Positions 33,531-43,655 of a stretch of DNA of 64,000 nt are shown in pieces (within the stretch, counting starts at the first letter, position 1; each line of letters begins with the position of its first letter). The translations under genes were made by a program, and so were the position numbers. The DNA comes from an uncultured Spirochaetales bacterium (GTDB taxonomy: Bacteria > Spirochaetota > Spirochaetia > Sphaerochaetales > Sphaerochaetaceae): contig CASENB010000023.1 in NCBI GenBank assembly GCA_949289305.1, positions 124,001-188,000 of the forward strand, in the 5' to 3' direction. The notes under the pieces are model-generated. The model had not been told where the DNA came from. It did not search any database and was given only the letters and a program-made list of their open reading frames with translations.

Positions 33531-35603
33531 ATGAAACAGATTCCAGAGTTGTTTGGCAGCATGGTTTTCAACGATCATGTTATGCGTCAGGTGCTTCCTA
33601 AGACTGTTTACAAGTCTTTAAAGCGCACGATGCAGGAAGGAACTGCATTAGAGAGCGATGTTGCGGATGTTGTTGCCGCATGCATGAAAGACTGGGCGGT
33701 ATCCAAAGGAGCAACCCATTTTACACATTGGTTCCAGCCTATGACTGGAATAACTGCGGAGAAACATGACTCTTTCATTAGTCCTGATGGAAACGGAAAC
33801 GTGCTAATGGACTTCTCTGGCAAGGAGCTTGTGAAGGGCGAGCCGGATGCCTCGTCATTCCCTTCTGGCGGACTCAGAGCAACATTTGAAGCAAGAGGGT
33901 ATACTGCATGGGACCCTACAAGCTATGCTTTCATAAAAGACGACACTCTCTTCATCCCGACTGCGTTCTGCTCTTACACTGGCCAGATCCTAGACAAGAA
34001 GACGCCGCTTTTAAGGAGCATGGATGCCGTAAGCAAAGAGGCTGTCAGAACGCTTAAGCTTTTTAATAAGGATGTGAAGAGGGTTACGGCCACTATCGGT
34101 CCTGAGCAGGAGTACTTTCTAATCGATGTGAAGGACTATGAGAAGAGGATCGACCTAAAGCTTACAGGAAGGACGCTTTTTGGCGCGCCTTCTCCAAAAG
34201 GACAGGAGAAGGAAGACCATTACTTTGGATCGATCAGACCTAGGGTAAAAGCATTCATGGCCGAACTCGATCAGGAGCTTTGGAAGCTCGGAATACCGTC
34301 TAAGACAGAACACAACGAGGTCGCTCCATGCCAGCATGAGATGGCCCCGGTATTTGAGACAGCGAATATCGCGACAGATGCTAACCAGCTTACGATGGAA
34401 GTCATGAAGCAGGTCGCAGAGCGTCATGGTTTTGCATGTTTACTGCATGAGAAGCCTTTTGAGGGCATTAACGGCTCTGGAAAGCACAACAACTGGTCAC
34501 TTTCAACAGATAGCGGCGAGAACCTCCTTGATCCCGGAAAAACACCAAGCGAAAATGCCCAGTTCATACTCTTTTTGACTGCAATTATCAAAGCTGTTGA
34601 CGACTATCAGGACCTATTGAGATTATCTGTTGCTTCTGCTGGAAACGACCACCGTCTTGGTGCGAACGAAGCGCCTCCTGCAATCCTTTCTATTTTCGTC
34701 GGAGATGAATTAGAAGAGGTTATCAATTCCATTATTGAAAGCAGGAGTGCGAAGAGCGGCGGAATGAACAAAATCGAGCTTGGCATGGTTCTTCCTCGTC
34801 TTCCTCAGGACAACAGCGACAGGAACAGGACGAGTCCTTTCGCTTTCACAGGAAATAAGTTTGAGTTCAGAATGCTCGGCTCATCATTTAACATTGCATG
34901 CACCAATACGATTTTAAACACAGCTGTTGCTGAAAGCCTCAGACTCTTTAACGATGAACTTGAAGGAAAGGAGGACTTCTCTTTTGCTCTTCATAACCTC
35001 ATAAAGAGGGAGCTTCAGGAGCATAAGAGAATCCTATTCAATGGAAACGGATATTCTAAAGAGTGGGAAGAGGAAGCAGAGAGGAGAGGACTTCTAAACT
35101 ACAAGAAGACCCCTGACGCACTAGTCCACTATACGGACGAGAAGAACGTCGAACTCTTTAAAAGGCATGGAATTTATACGTTTGAAGAGCTTAAGAGCAG
35201 GGAAGAGATTTTGATCGACGGTTATCAGAAGCAGATAAAGATCGAGGCTCTTACAATGATTGAGATGCTTAAAAGGGAGATAATTCCTGCATGTCTTAGA
35301 TATTCCGACAAGCTTGCAAAGGGAATTGAGACGAAAAAAAGCATCGGCCTTGATCCGGATGGCGAGCTGACCCTTTGCAAGGATCTGACTGAGAACATTT
35401 CTGAACTGATAGCAAAGACGGATGCGCTAAAATACGATGTCGATAACTTCCCTTCAGACGTCTATAAGGCCGCACGCTATTCATCTGACGTCGTAATACC
35501 AATGATGGATGAAGCAAGGCGCAGCGCAGATTATTTAGAGACGATTGTCGATAAGAAAGAGTGGCCGATGCCTACTTATACGGACATCCTGTTCTACAAC
35601 TAA
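33531..35603 (+). CDS. glnN: Glutamine synthetase, type III
   Basis: A 690-residue GSIII, the large form found in Bacteroides, cyanobacteria and many anaerobes. Characteristic blocks are [76 protein letters not shown] and [14 protein letters not shown]. It shares only the catalytic barrel with type I. AAGGAGTGAG sets the start. Co-transcription with glnA and the ANTAR gene is likely. Two different synthetases may serve different ammonia levels. Confidence 0.96.
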   Translation: MKQIPELFGSMVFNDHVMRQVLPKTVYKSLKRTMQEGTALESDVADVVAACMKDWAVSKGATHFTHWFQPMTGITAEKHDSFISPDGNGNVLMDFSGKELVKGEPDASSFPSGGLRATFEARGYTAWDPTSYAFIKDDTLFIPTAFCSYTGQILDKKTPLLRSMDAVSKEAVRTLKLFNKDVKRVTATIGPEQEYFLIDVKDYEKRIDLKLTGRTLFGAPSPKGQEKEDHYFGSIRPRVKAFMAELDQELWKLGIPSKTEHNEVAPCQHEMAPVFETANIATDANQLTMEVMKQVAERHGFACLLHEKPFEGINGSGKHNNWSLSTDSGENLLDPGKTPSENAQFILFLTAIIKAVDDYQDLLRLSVASAGNDHRLGANEAPPAILSIFVGDELEEVINSIIESRSAKSGGMNKIELGMVLPRLPQDNSDRNRTSPFAFTGNKFEFRMLGSSFNIACTNTILNTAVAESLRLFNDELEGKEDFSFALHNLIKRELQEHKRILFNGNGYSKEWEEEAERRGLLNYKKTPDALVHYTDEKNVELFKRHGIYTFEELKSREEILIDGYQKQIKIEALTMIEMLKREIIPACLRYSDKLAKGIETKKSIGLDPDGELTLCKDLTENISELIAKTDALKYDVDNFPSDVYKAARYSSDVVIPMMDEARRSADYLETIVDKKEWPMPTYTDILFYN

Positions 35604-35611
35604 ACAAAAAG

Positions 35612-35701
35612 GTTGCATGCTGGTCAAAAACAACAACATGCAACAAATTTTATAATCGAATTGTTTTTGCCTCTTTTTGTTGTTTAAAAGAGGCATTTTT
35701 T
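35612..35701 (+). terminator. Tandem stem-loops ending the glutamine synthetase operon
   Basis: A first stem GTTGCATG/CATGCAAC (35612-35619 and 35637-35644) has a weak T-run. A second, TGCCTCTT/AAGAGGCA (35668-35675 and 35688-35695), is followed by six T and is the stronger terminator. Confidence 0.75.
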
Positions 35702-35937
35702 GTTGCAAAAGCTATTTAAACGTTCTGCTGCAAATAAAAAGAATATCGGAATTTTTGAAAGAGGACTTTGAGATCGATATCTCCCTACTAATCTTTATTC
35801 AGCAAAACCTTATAAAACGAAAGCAGCTTTTGACGAACGGACTATTCACTTACGATTATGATTCGCTAGTATGCGAATATGATGAATCTTCAGCGTTCTT
35901 CAGATCGGAGGATATTAAGCTTTACTCGTCTCTTTAA
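35702..35937 (+). other. Open frame without a clear start, possible gene remnant
   Basis: Between the terminator and the MATE gene an open frame runs to a stop at 35937 and encodes ISEFLKEDFEIDISLLIFIQ followed by mostly helical, mixed-charge sequence. The composition looks protein-like, but there is no ATG and no ribosome-binding site, and the frame enters the terminator. It overlaps the MATE gene by 23 bp. It may be the tail of a lost gene or a chance frame. Confidence 0.3.
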
Positions 35938-37261
35938 GGTTCTTTTTTATGTGATAGTAGCAGTAAGGGTATTCAAAGAGCATCATCGCTGTCCATCCGA
36001 TCGCACATGATATGCTTATCGCCCTTATTCCAAGAGAATCGATTAAGAGGTATGTGAAAATTACCCTGAATGCAACCTGTATGAAGGTTGAAAGAAGCGT
36101 GATTTTCATTTTTCCAAGACCTCTCATAAAACCTTGCATTCCGTTTGTCAGGGCAGGTAAGATATAGAAAAAAGCCATTGTGCTTAAATACTTTACACCT
36201 TCTTTTATGACGAGATCCGAATCTGACTGCGCGAACAGGCCCATTATCTCCTCTTTCAATGTGAATGCGATAATGCCTATGAAAACGCCATATGTTAACT
36301 CTACGATGAGGCCGTCCTTCAGCCCTTTTAAAATGCGGTCCTTCTTATTTGCGCCTTTGTTCTGGGCAGTAAATGTCGTTACCGCATGTCCTATGCTCTG
36401 CTCCGGCGTAAATGCAAAATCGTCAACCCTTGTTACGGCGTTAAAGGCTGCGATAACGTCTACGCCGAGGCTGTTTACGGCACTTTGTATCATAAGCTTT
36501 CCAACCGGCTGCACAGCCTGTTGAAGAGCTGTAACAGATCCGTAGCTTAGAATCTTTTTTAGCATCGGCCTATCTATCGCCCAATCTTTCTTGCCTATTT
36601 TCAGAATATCTACATGCCTGTAGATGTATATGAAGGCAAGGATTGCAGACACTGCCTCTGCAATTACTGTCGTTGTTGCGCTGCATACTATTCCAAATCC
36701 AAGCGCTCCGATAAATATAAGATCCAAAATGAGGTTCAGCGCCGATGAAAAAAGCAGGAACTTTAGAGGCGTAGATGAGTCGCCGACGCTCTTTAGCGCA
36801 GAAGAGAGGGCGTTATAAAAATATGTGAATGGGGATCCCAAGAATATGATGCTCAAATACGCGGTGCTTATCTCTATTACTTCGCTTGGAGTGTTTATAA
36901 GGATCAGGATTTGTTTTGTCAGGATGAAACCTAAAAATGCGACGAGAGAAGAGAATATGAGTCCGAAAAGAAGCAGCGTAGAGAGCGCTCTTTTCAGCTT
37001 GTAGTCCTCCCTTGCTCCGAAGTACTGGCTCATAAGCACTCCGCATCCTATGCATAGTCCTGATATAGACAGGATTATAAGGTTCATCACAGGGCTTGCA
37101 ATCCCTGTTGCCGCTAGAGCATCGCGCCCTATGAATCGTCCTGCTATAATGCTGTCCGCCGCATTATAAAAAAGTTGGAAAGCAGATGCGGCAACTAGCG
37201 GAAGCGCATACTTTACTATATGCTTGAGAGGACTGTTTTCTGTCATTCTTTCACTTGCCAT
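35915..37261 (-). CDS. MATE family efflux transporter
   Basis: A 448-residue membrane protein with 12 predicted helices in two halves, of the MATE (MatE/NorM, DinF) family that exports drugs and cationic metabolites using Na+ or H+. Both halves show the family pattern (LPLVAASAFQLFYNAADSII at the N-terminus; SVTALQQAVQPVGKLMIQSAVNSLG in the second half). The nearby DUF362 gene diverges, with starts almost touching. The substrate cannot be read from the sequence. Confidence 0.92.
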   Translation of the reverse strand: MASERMTENSPLKHIVKYALPLVAASAFQLFYNAADSIIAGRFIGRDALAATGIASPVMNLIILSISGLCIGCGVLMSQYFGAREDYKLKRALSTLLLFGLIFSSLVAFLGFILTKQILILINTPSEVIEISTAYLSIIFLGSPFTYFYNALSSALKSVGDSSTPLKFLLFSSALNLILDLIFIGALGFGIVCSATTTVIAEAVSAILAFIYIYRHVDILKIGKKDWAIDRPMLKKILSYGSVTALQQAVQPVGKLMIQSAVNSLGVDVIAAFNAVTRVDDFAFTPEQSIGHAVTTFTAQNKGANKKDRILKGLKDGLIVELTYGVFIGIIAFTLKEEIMGLFAQSDSDLVIKEGVKYLSTMAFFYILPALTNGMQGFMRGLGKMKITLLSTFIQVAFRVIFTYLLIDSLGIRAISISCAIGWTAMMLFEYPYCYYHIKKNLKETSKA

Positions 37262-37341
37262 GCAGTAGTTATAGCATTAATTGTTCTTTTAGAAAAAGAT
37301 CTCTCTTGATTATGTTTTCCGATTCTGTTGCAATCATAACT

Positions 37342-38424
37342 ATGGATAATAGAATTACATTGATCTACGGCAACAATCCTTTCGATATGACGAAAAAGCT
37401 TCTTGATAGCATCGATCTAGAAGGCAGAATTAAAGATAAGGGAAAGAATATTCTTCTAAAACCTAATCTGGTAATCTCGTCAGATCCTAGCAATGGTGCG
37501 ACGACGCACACTGAGATAGTAATTGCGACTATAGAGTATCTTCAAGATCATGGCTTTTATAACATAACTGTAGCAGAAGGCTCATGGGTTGGAAGCAGAA
37601 CGGAAGAGGCCTTTAAAGATCTTGGATATTACGCTATAGAGAAGAAATACGGCATTAAGCTTATAAACACCAAAAAAGACAGATTCGTGAAAGTTAGAAG
37701 CTCTGAGATGGATCTTGAGATCGCATCTTGCGCTCTAGATGCCGATTTTATTATTAACATGCCTGTTCTAAAAGGCCACTGTCAGACGCTGATGACTCAT
37801 GCGATGAAGAACATGAAAGGTCTTATTTCAGATAAAAGCAAGAGGGAATTCCATACAAGAGGACTTGATTTGCCTATAGTAAGGCTTACAGAGGCTTTGA
37901 AATCTGATCTTGTGATTTCAGACAGCATAAACGGCGATTTGGATTTTGAAGAGGGTGGAAACCCAATAGAGACAAACAGGATGATGGCAAGCTTCAATGC
38001 AGTCCTTTTAGACTCTTATGCGGCATCTTTAATGGGATTTTGCGTTAACGACATCAAATATTTGAAGATATACAATGAATTCCATCCGGGATCGACAGAT
38101 ATAAGAAATGCGGAGATAGTAGAACTTAATAGGCCCGATGGAACTTTCAATAAGCCAAGCGGACTTGCAAAAAGGCTGTCTGCCTATACCGAGTCAAAAG
38201 ATGCATGTTCGGCATGCTATGCATCGCTAATTCACGCTTTAAAGCGCCTGGATGATGAGAAAGGATTAAGAAGGTTGGATGGGATTAAAATAAAAATAGG
38301 GCAGGGATATAGGAATCAGGAGACTGACATCGGGGTAGGACTCTGCTGTAAAAGCGCAAAAGTGAATGTTCTAGGATGCCCTGCGAAAGCCGACGATATT
38401 TTAAAGATGCTTAGATCCCTTTAG
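37342..38424 (+). CDS. DUF362 domain-containing protein
   Basis: A protein of about 360 residues, counting from the Met at 37342 where the DUF362 homology starts (MDNRITLIYGNN). The frame is open up to 37255, so an earlier start is possible, but neither has a clear ribosome-binding site. The DUF362 core is visible: KNILLKPNLV, HTEIVIATIEYLQDHG, INMPVLKGHCQTLMTHAMKNMKGLI and DSINGDLDFEEGG. A C-terminal region has several Cys (DACSACYAS, GLCCKSAKVNVLGCP) that could bind metal, though not in a ferredoxin spacing. The family function is not established. Confidence 0.8.
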   Translation: MDNRITLIYGNNPFDMTKKLLDSIDLEGRIKDKGKNILLKPNLVISSDPSNGATTHTEIVIATIEYLQDHGFYNITVAEGSWVGSRTEEAFKDLGYYAIEKKYGIKLINTKKDRFVKVRSSEMDLEIASCALDADFIINMPVLKGHCQTLMTHAMKNMKGLISDKSKREFHTRGLDLPIVRLTEALKSDLVISDSINGDLDFEEGGNPIETNRMMASFNAVLLDSYAASLMGFCVNDIKYLKIYNEFHPGSTDIRNAEIVELNRPDGTFNKPSGLAKRLSAYTESKDACSACYASLIHALKRLDDEKGLRRLDGIKIKIGQGYRNQETDIGVGLCCKSAKVNVLGCPAKADDILKMLRSL

Positions 38425-38572
38425 CCTCTTTCTCAAGCCTTATAATCTCTTCTATGTCTAACGAGATTCTTTTTAACGCGCTTTCAATATCTTCTATCTT
38501 TTCTTTTAAAGCCTTGTTCTCTTTTCTAAGGCTTTCATTCTCTGCTTCAAGCTCTTTGATTTCTTTTGTCAT
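38411..38572 (-). CDS. Small 53-residue coiled-coil protein
   Basis: A short gene with an excellent ribosome-binding site (AAAGGAG, plus 38578-38584) encodes 53 residues beginning MTKEIKELEAENESLRKENK and continuing in clear heptads with Leu/Ile at core positions and Glu/Lys outside. It should form a coiled-coil dimer or trimer. Similar short proteins of cell-division type (ZapB, SlyX) share the shape but I see no specific match. It converges with the DUF362 gene and overlaps its last 14 bases. Confidence 0.75.
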   Translation of the reverse strand: MTKEIKELEAENESLRKENKALKEKIEDIESALKRISLDIEEIIRLEKEAKGI

Positions 38573-38584
38573 TGATTCTCCTTT

Positions 38585-38876
38585 GTTTTATTATGGTGAA
38601 AATTTTTAATAATTTAAATTATTAAGTGATAAATTAGTGAAAATAAAGAAAAAAATTGTCTTTTAGTTATGAATTTTTAAAAATTAAAAATATTATAGAG
38701 AAATATTATGTATTTCTTTGTTTAAGATTTTTTAAAATTATGAAGGCTATAAAAAGAATGTGAATTTTTTAGCCTAAATATGTAAAAAAAGTTAAAAAGT
38801 CGGAATAGTTCAAAAATTTTCCTGCATTTTCTTCATTTTTTCCCTTATTGTTTACTTTAACAGGTGGAAGCAAACA
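38585..38876. other. AT-rich gap before the pectin transporter operon
   Basis: This 292-bp gap should hold the promoters of the small coiled-coil gene and of the importer operon. I cannot choose a convincing -35/-10 pair because the composition is so AT-rich. A weak stem GGCTA/TAGCC stands at 38745-38774. Confidence 0.3.
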
Positions 38877-39857
38877 ATGACAAAGAACAAAACAAAAGTA
38901 CAAAATGATTCTTCTGCAGTTGTAGTTAATGCTCCTTTATCAAATGATAAGGGTCGCCTAATTAGGGAGATTAAGAGGCATGGATCTCTTTATCTGATTC
39001 TTCTTATTCCTCTAATTTACTACATCGTTTTCAAGTATGTTCCTATTTGGAATGCTCAGATTGCATTTAAGGATTTCCAAGCAAGAAGGGGAGTTCTCGG
39101 AAGCGAATGGATTGGATTCGAGAACTTTAAGAACTTCATCAATTCCTTCTATTTCTGGGAACTCTTGAGGAACACGGTTTTCTACAGTGTAGGAAAGATT
39201 ATTATAAGTTTGCCGCTCTCGATTTTGCTCTCAATTGCGATTTACGAGTGCACTCGTCCAGTTTTAAGAAAGATCGTACAGACTCTGGCTTATCTGCCGC
39301 ACTTTTTATCATGGGTTATCATGTACGGTATTCTTCTATCCCTTTTGGCACCGGCAGACGGCGTTTTAAACGACATAATAAAGCTATGCGGCGGAACTCC
39401 TATAGACTTCTTATCAAGCGTTAACGCCTTCCCTTGGGTAGTCCTTGTATCGGACGCATGGAAAGAGATGGGATGGAGCGCAATCATCTTCATTGCTGCT
39501 TTGATGGGAATCGACGTATCCCTTTTTGAGGCTGCAATGGTTGAGGGAGCGAACAGCTGGCAGAGAATCCGCTATATCACGCTTCCTGCTATTAGGCCGG
39601 TTATCGTAACTGTTCTTCTGTTAAAGATAGGTACTATCCTTGATGCTGGATTCGATCAGATCTACATGCTTTACAGCCAGCCTGTATATTCGGTTGCAGA
39701 TATCATCGATACGTGGGTATACCGTCAGGGCTTATTGCAGTTCGAGTTCGGTCTTGCAACTGCGGTCGGACTGTTCAAGGGCGTGTTCGGCATGATATTG
39801 ATGCTGGTTTCAAATAAGCTGGTATCTAAGATGAACGAAGGTTCTTCAATATTCTAA
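38877..39857 (+). CDS. ABC sugar importer permease, LplB-like
   Basis: A 326-residue permease with six predicted helices, of the binding-protein-dependent type. The EAA loop that contacts the ATPase reads EAAMVEGANSWQRIRYITLPAIRP. It matches the LplB/YtcP-YteP class, used for oligogalacturonides, rhamnogalacturonan fragments and similar sugars. It starts an operon with a second permease and the binding protein; the pectin enzymes that follow suggest uronic-acid oligosaccharides as cargo. No ATPase gene is adjacent, so a shared MsmX-type ATPase is expected elsewhere. Confidence 0.9.
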   Translation: MTKNKTKVQNDSSAVVVNAPLSNDKGRLIREIKRHGSLYLILLIPLIYYIVFKYVPIWNAQIAFKDFQARRGVLGSEWIGFENFKNFINSFYFWELLRNTVFYSVGKIIISLPLSILLSIAIYECTRPVLRKIVQTLAYLPHFLSWVIMYGILLSLLAPADGVLNDIIKLCGGTPIDFLSSVNAFPWVVLVSDAWKEMGWSAIIFIAALMGIDVSLFEAAMVEGANSWQRIRYITLPAIRPVIVTVLLLKIGTILDAGFDQIYMLYSQPVYSVADIIDTWVYRQGLLQFEFGLATAVGLFKGVFGMILMLVSNKLVSKMNEGSSIF

Positions 39858-39873
39858 TAGGAGGTACTGAAAA

Positions 39874-40839
39874 ATGTCAGAGAACGAAGCAAAAGCACAG
39901 GCAGTAGCAGTGCCTACACAAAAGAAAGAAAAAAAGCATTTAAAACCGAATCTACATAACAAGACTGTTCGTCCTACGACGGCAGACAGGGTGTTCCAGA
40001 TCTTAGTTGACGTATTCATGGTTTTCATCCTTCTAGTAATCGTCATTCCTGTATGGTCCACGATCACTCTTTCATTCAGGCCGAATACTTATATCGGAAC
40101 GTATCTTGAGGGAATGTTCCTTCCTCCATGGGATTGGTCTATAGACGCTTATAAGGCGCTTCTTGGAAACGACGGATTTGCACTTGCATTCTTTAACAGC
40201 CTCAAGATTCTAGTAGGAGGCGTATTATGTGCGCTTCTGCTTACGATTCCTATGGCTTACGTAATGTCTGTTAAGACTCTTCCTGGAAGAAAGATCCTTT
40301 CGGTGCTAGTCATCATTCCGTACGTATTCAACGTCGGCATGATCCCGACATACTTGCTCGTAACTGGAATCGGGCTTAATAACCATCTTGCATCGGTATT
40401 CCTTCCTGGAGCGATCAGCACGTATAACCTTATTATCATGAGGCAGTTCTTTGATGGAATTCCAGGGGAGCTTAAAGAGAGTGCGCGAATCGATGGATGT
40501 ACCGAAGTTCAAGTGCTTATTAAGATCATCCTTCCTCTGTCGAAGGCGATCGTTATGACAATCGGACTTTATTACGGAGTATCGTTCTGGAACAACTTCT
40601 TCAACGCTATGCTCTATATCAGCGACAACTACCTCTATCCACTTCCAATTCTTTTAAGAAACATTCTTATGGCATCTGGAATGAATGAGTTCGTTGAAGT
40701 TAATGCTTTTGGAAACGCGCCGGTTCAGGCTATTAAGGCAGCATCAGTATTCCTTTCTGCTATCCCTATGGTAATAGCTTATCCGTTCATCCAGAAGTAC
40801 TTTACAAAGGGTACTCTCCTCGGCTCTGTAAAGGGTTGA
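39874..40839 (+). CDS. ABC sugar importer permease, LplC-like
   Basis: A 321-residue partner permease with six helices and the EAA-type loop ESARIDGCTEVQVLIKIILPLSKAI. The N-terminus has an unusual 35-residue Lys/Ala-rich cytoplasmic extension. The C-terminus PFIQKYFTKGTLLGSVKG is typical of LplC/YtcP. GGAGG lies 10 bases before the start and the gene follows LplB-like by 16 bp. Confidence 0.9.
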   Translation: MSENEAKAQAVAVPTQKKEKKHLKPNLHNKTVRPTTADRVFQILVDVFMVFILLVIVIPVWSTITLSFRPNTYIGTYLEGMFLPPWDWSIDAYKALLGNDGFALAFFNSLKILVGGVLCALLLTIPMAYVMSVKTLPGRKILSVLVIIPYVFNVGMIPTYLLVTGIGLNNHLASVFLPGAISTYNLIIMRQFFDGIPGELKESARIDGCTEVQVLIKIILPLSKAIVMTIGLYYGVSFWNNFFNAMLYISDNYLYPLPILLRNILMASGMNEFVEVNAFGNAPVQAIKAASVFLSAIPMVIAYPFIQKYFTKGTLLGSVKG

Positions 40840-40881
40840 TGGTTTGAATACATAAACTTAATGAAAAAAAGGAGATTTTTC

Positions 40882-42462
40882 ATGAGAAAATTAGCTATCG
40901 CATTATTTGCCTTGATTTTCGCACTATCTCCAGTATTTGCTGGAGGATCATCTGAAAGTTCAAGTGCAAGCACAAGCACTCAAAGCGACGGTCCTGTATC
41001 AATCAGCGTATGGTACGGCGCAGCGATTACGGAAGCAGGTCCTATTCCTAATGACTGGGTAGGTTACGATATCCTCCGCGAAGAGCATAATATCGATTTG
41101 CATTTGACTGCTCTTCCATCTAATGAGAACGATCAGGACGTTAGAATTCAGGCTGCAGGAGCAGCAAACGATCTTCCAGATCTATTCATGGTTCGCCGCC
41201 CTGTTCTTACAAACCTCGTTCGCCAGGGACTTGTTGCGCCAGTTGACGACTACTACGCATTAATGCCTCATAGAACTGAAATAATGTATGACGAGGCTGC
41301 TATCAGGATGACGACTATCGACGGCGAGAGCTTTGGTTTCGCATCCCCAGGAGCTATCGCAAAGAACGAAGGTCTTCTTATTAGAAAAGACTGGCTAGAC
41401 AACCTTGGACTTGAAGTTCCTACGACAACTGAAGAATTAAGAGAGGTTCTAAGGGCATTTACATTTGACGATCCTGATGGAAACGGAAGAGACGACACTT
41501 GGGGCTATGGCGCATTCGTAGAGAACGATACGATGATCAACGGTTATCCAGGCTCAAGATTCTTCCCTCTACTTGGTGCATTCGACGTTGCAGGCCTATG
41601 GTCTTTTGATGGAGATCACCTCGGACTTAACGTATACCGCCCAGAGTTCTATGACGCGCTTGTTTTCATCCGCTCGTTAATTGCTGAAGGTCTTGTGGAT
41701 CCTAACTGGCTATCATACAGGAAGGACGACTTCAGAGCAGCTTGGAAGCAGGGCAGGTTCGGCGTTATGAAGGAGCAGAATGCGGCATTTGCAGCAGAGA
41801 GCAACTATGCGCCGTTTGATGCTAACTTCCCAGATGGCGAATGGATTGTTTGCGATGCGATCGAAGGACCTGAAGGATATGCGGCGATCGGTGCTTACGA
41901 TCAGCAGTACAGAATTCTAGCAGTAAGCCAGAAGGCAGTTGACGAAGGAAAGGCTGAAAAGATCTGTGAACTTCTTGAGTGGATGAGCTCCGATGAAGGC
42001 TATATGCTATGCGGATGGGGAGTTGAGGGCGTTAACTACGTTCTTGATGAAAATGGCGTTCCTGTCGCAGGAGACCTTGGCGACAACTCATTTGCAGGAC
42101 CGAACGGACAGGTATATACGCAGCTTAGAAACATGGTATTCTACAACAGCGACACAGAGCTTGTTTCCAGATACCCGACATATACGACAGCAGTATCCGG
42201 AAAGACTATGTCAGCTCTTACAACGCTTAGAGAGATGCAGTCTAAAGAGTGGATTCCTGCAATCGGATCTAGCATGATGCCAACGCCTAATGCGGACGTA
42301 TCACGCTTCTATGAGCAGTCTATTGCAGAGTTCCTATCAGGACAGAGAGAGCTCACTCCTGAAAACTGGCAGGCATTCCTTGATCAGTTCAATAGAATTG
42401 GCGGTCAGGCGTGGAATGAAGAAGGCATTGCTTACGCTCAGGAGAACAACTTAGTCTATTAA
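40882..42462 (+). CDS. Extracellular solute-binding protein, LplA-like
   Basis: A 526-residue binding protein for the upstream permeases. I use the ATG at 40882, which follows AAAAGGAG; the one at 40861 lies before that site. The signal peptide MRKLAIALFALIFALSPVFA is followed by GGSSESSSAS, with no lipobox Cys, so cleavage by signal peptidase I and release to the periplasm are likely. The mature part is a family 1 fold of the large LplA/YtcQ size, with WYGAAITEAGPIPNDW at its start. Higher expression than the permeases is suggested by a stem-loop right behind the gene. Confidence 0.88.
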   Translation: MRKLAIALFALIFALSPVFAGGSSESSSASTSTQSDGPVSISVWYGAAITEAGPIPNDWVGYDILREEHNIDLHLTALPSNENDQDVRIQAAGAANDLPDLFMVRRPVLTNLVRQGLVAPVDDYYALMPHRTEIMYDEAAIRMTTIDGESFGFASPGAIAKNEGLLIRKDWLDNLGLEVPTTTEELREVLRAFTFDDPDGNGRDDTWGYGAFVENDTMINGYPGSRFFPLLGAFDVAGLWSFDGDHLGLNVYRPEFYDALVFIRSLIAEGLVDPNWLSYRKDDFRAAWKQGRFGVMKEQNAAFAAESNYAPFDANFPDGEWIVCDAIEGPEGYAAIGAYDQQYRILAVSQKAVDEGKAEKICELLEWMSSDEGYMLCGWGVEGVNYVLDENGVPVAGDLGDNSFAGPNGQVYTQLRNMVFYNSDTELVSRYPTYTTAVSGKTMSALTTLREMQSKEWIPAIGSSMMPTPNADVSRFYEQSIAEFLSGQRELTPENWQAFLDQFNRIGGQAWNEEGIAYAQENNLVY

Positions 42463-42470
42463 GACTATAT

Positions 42471-42494
42471 CGGCCGGGGCCAAGGCTCTGGCCG
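42471..42494 (+). other. Stable stem-loop behind the binding-protein gene
   Basis: CGGCCGGGGC (42471-42480) pairs with GCTCTGGCCG (42485-42494) over ten bases, two of them G-U, with a CAAG loop. No T-run follows, so it probably protects the 3' end of a processed mRNA rather than stopping transcription. Confidence 0.6.
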
Positions 42495-42528
42495 AACTTA
42501 TAATAACAATATTTATAAAGGATTAATT

Positions 42529-43614
42529 ATGGATTCACTATCATTGAAAATAGCAAAGAGCGTTAAATCATATTACCGTCCAGGCGATATGAAATGGCAC
42601 TATGAACACGGTCTTGTACTTTATGCCTCTTTAAAGGCGGCATATTACTACAAAGACGAAGAGATCTACCCTTGGGTTTATGCGATGTATGATCGCCTTA
42701 TAGGGCAAGATGGAAGTATTGCTACTTACAGGGAAGGTGAATACAACCTTGACCAGATTAATGCAGGCAGAGCGCTATTTGAACTCTATGACAGATCTAA
42801 GGAAGAGAGATTTCTAAAGGCTGCGGACAGATTGAAAAATCAGCTTGTAAACCAGCCTAGGTGCCTTTGCGGAGTATACTGGCATAAGGAGATCTATCCA
42901 TGGCAGATATGGCTTGACGGCCTTTATATGCAAGGGCCTTTCAATGCCGAGTATTCAATGCGCCATAACGATAATGCGACATTCGACGATATTGCCTATC
43001 AATTGCTTGAGACTCATGAAAAGCTTTTAGATAAGAATACGGGACTTTTATATCACGCTTTCGACGAGAGCCGCGGACAGCGCTGGAGCAATGAGATCAC
43101 TGGATGTTCTCCTCATTTCTGGTCAAGAAGCATCGGCTGGTATTTGATGGCTATCCTTGATGTCCTGGACTACCTTCCTCAAGACCATAAGGATAGATCA
43201 AGGCTTATTGAAGTTTTCAATAGCGTTATGGAAGCTGTTCTTAACTTCCAAGATGAAAGCGGAATGTGGTATCAGGTTCCAGATGAGAAAGGAAGGGAAA
43301 AGAATTATTTAGAGACAAGTGCAAGCAGCATGTTCGCATACTCTCTTTTCAAGAGTGTCCGATTAGGATATTCAAATGATGAGAGCTATGTTCCATCTGC
43401 AAGAAAAGCTATGGATGCGATTAGAAGAATTTATTTGAGCCAGGATGAAAAAGGGATTTATCACCTTGGCGGAATTTGTTCTGTCGCAGGCCTTGGAGGA
43501 AATCCGTACCGCGACGGCTCTTTTGCCTATTATGTAAAGGAGAAGATCGCGACTGACGACTTCAAAGGCGTCGGACCGTTTATTCTAGCATGCCTAGAAG
43601 AGGAGGAGAGCTGA
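42529..43614 (+). CDS. Glycoside hydrolase family 105, unsaturated uronyl (rhamnogalacturonyl) hydrolase
   Basis: A 361-residue (alpha/alpha)6-barrel enzyme without signal peptide, so it acts in the cytoplasm on imported oligosaccharides. It resembles Bacillus YteR/YesR, which remove the 4,5-unsaturated galacturonyl end left by lyases. The catalytic Asp is expected in WQIWLDGLYMQGPF, and HFWSRSIGWYLMAILD and ETSASSMFAYSLFK are family blocks. It lies behind the importer genes and before the GH28 and esterase genes, matching a role in pectin use. Confidence 0.88.
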   Translation: MDSLSLKIAKSVKSYYRPGDMKWHYEHGLVLYASLKAAYYYKDEEIYPWVYAMYDRLIGQDGSIATYREGEYNLDQINAGRALFELYDRSKEERFLKAADRLKNQLVNQPRCLCGVYWHKEIYPWQIWLDGLYMQGPFNAEYSMRHNDNATFDDIAYQLLETHEKLLDKNTGLLYHAFDESRGQRWSNEITGCSPHFWSRSIGWYLMAILDVLDYLPQDHKDRSRLIEVFNSVMEAVLNFQDESGMWYQVPDEKGREKNYLETSASSMFAYSLFKSVRLGYSNDESYVPSARKAMDAIRRIYLSQDEKGIYHLGGICSVAGLGGNPYRDGSFAYYVKEKIATDDFKGVGPFILACLEEEES

Positions 43615-43645
43615 AAGCTTCCACATTAGATTCTCCTCCTCTTTT
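43598..43645 (+). terminator. Terminator overlapping the GH105 stop codon
   Basis: A perfect 12-bp stem (43598-43609 with 43632-43643; AAGAGGAGGAGA/TCTCCTCCTCTT) ends in TTTT. The left arm lies inside the last codons. The mirror image gives a weaker signal for the convergent gene. Confidence 0.65.
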
Positions 43646-43655
43646 AGCGCATATT

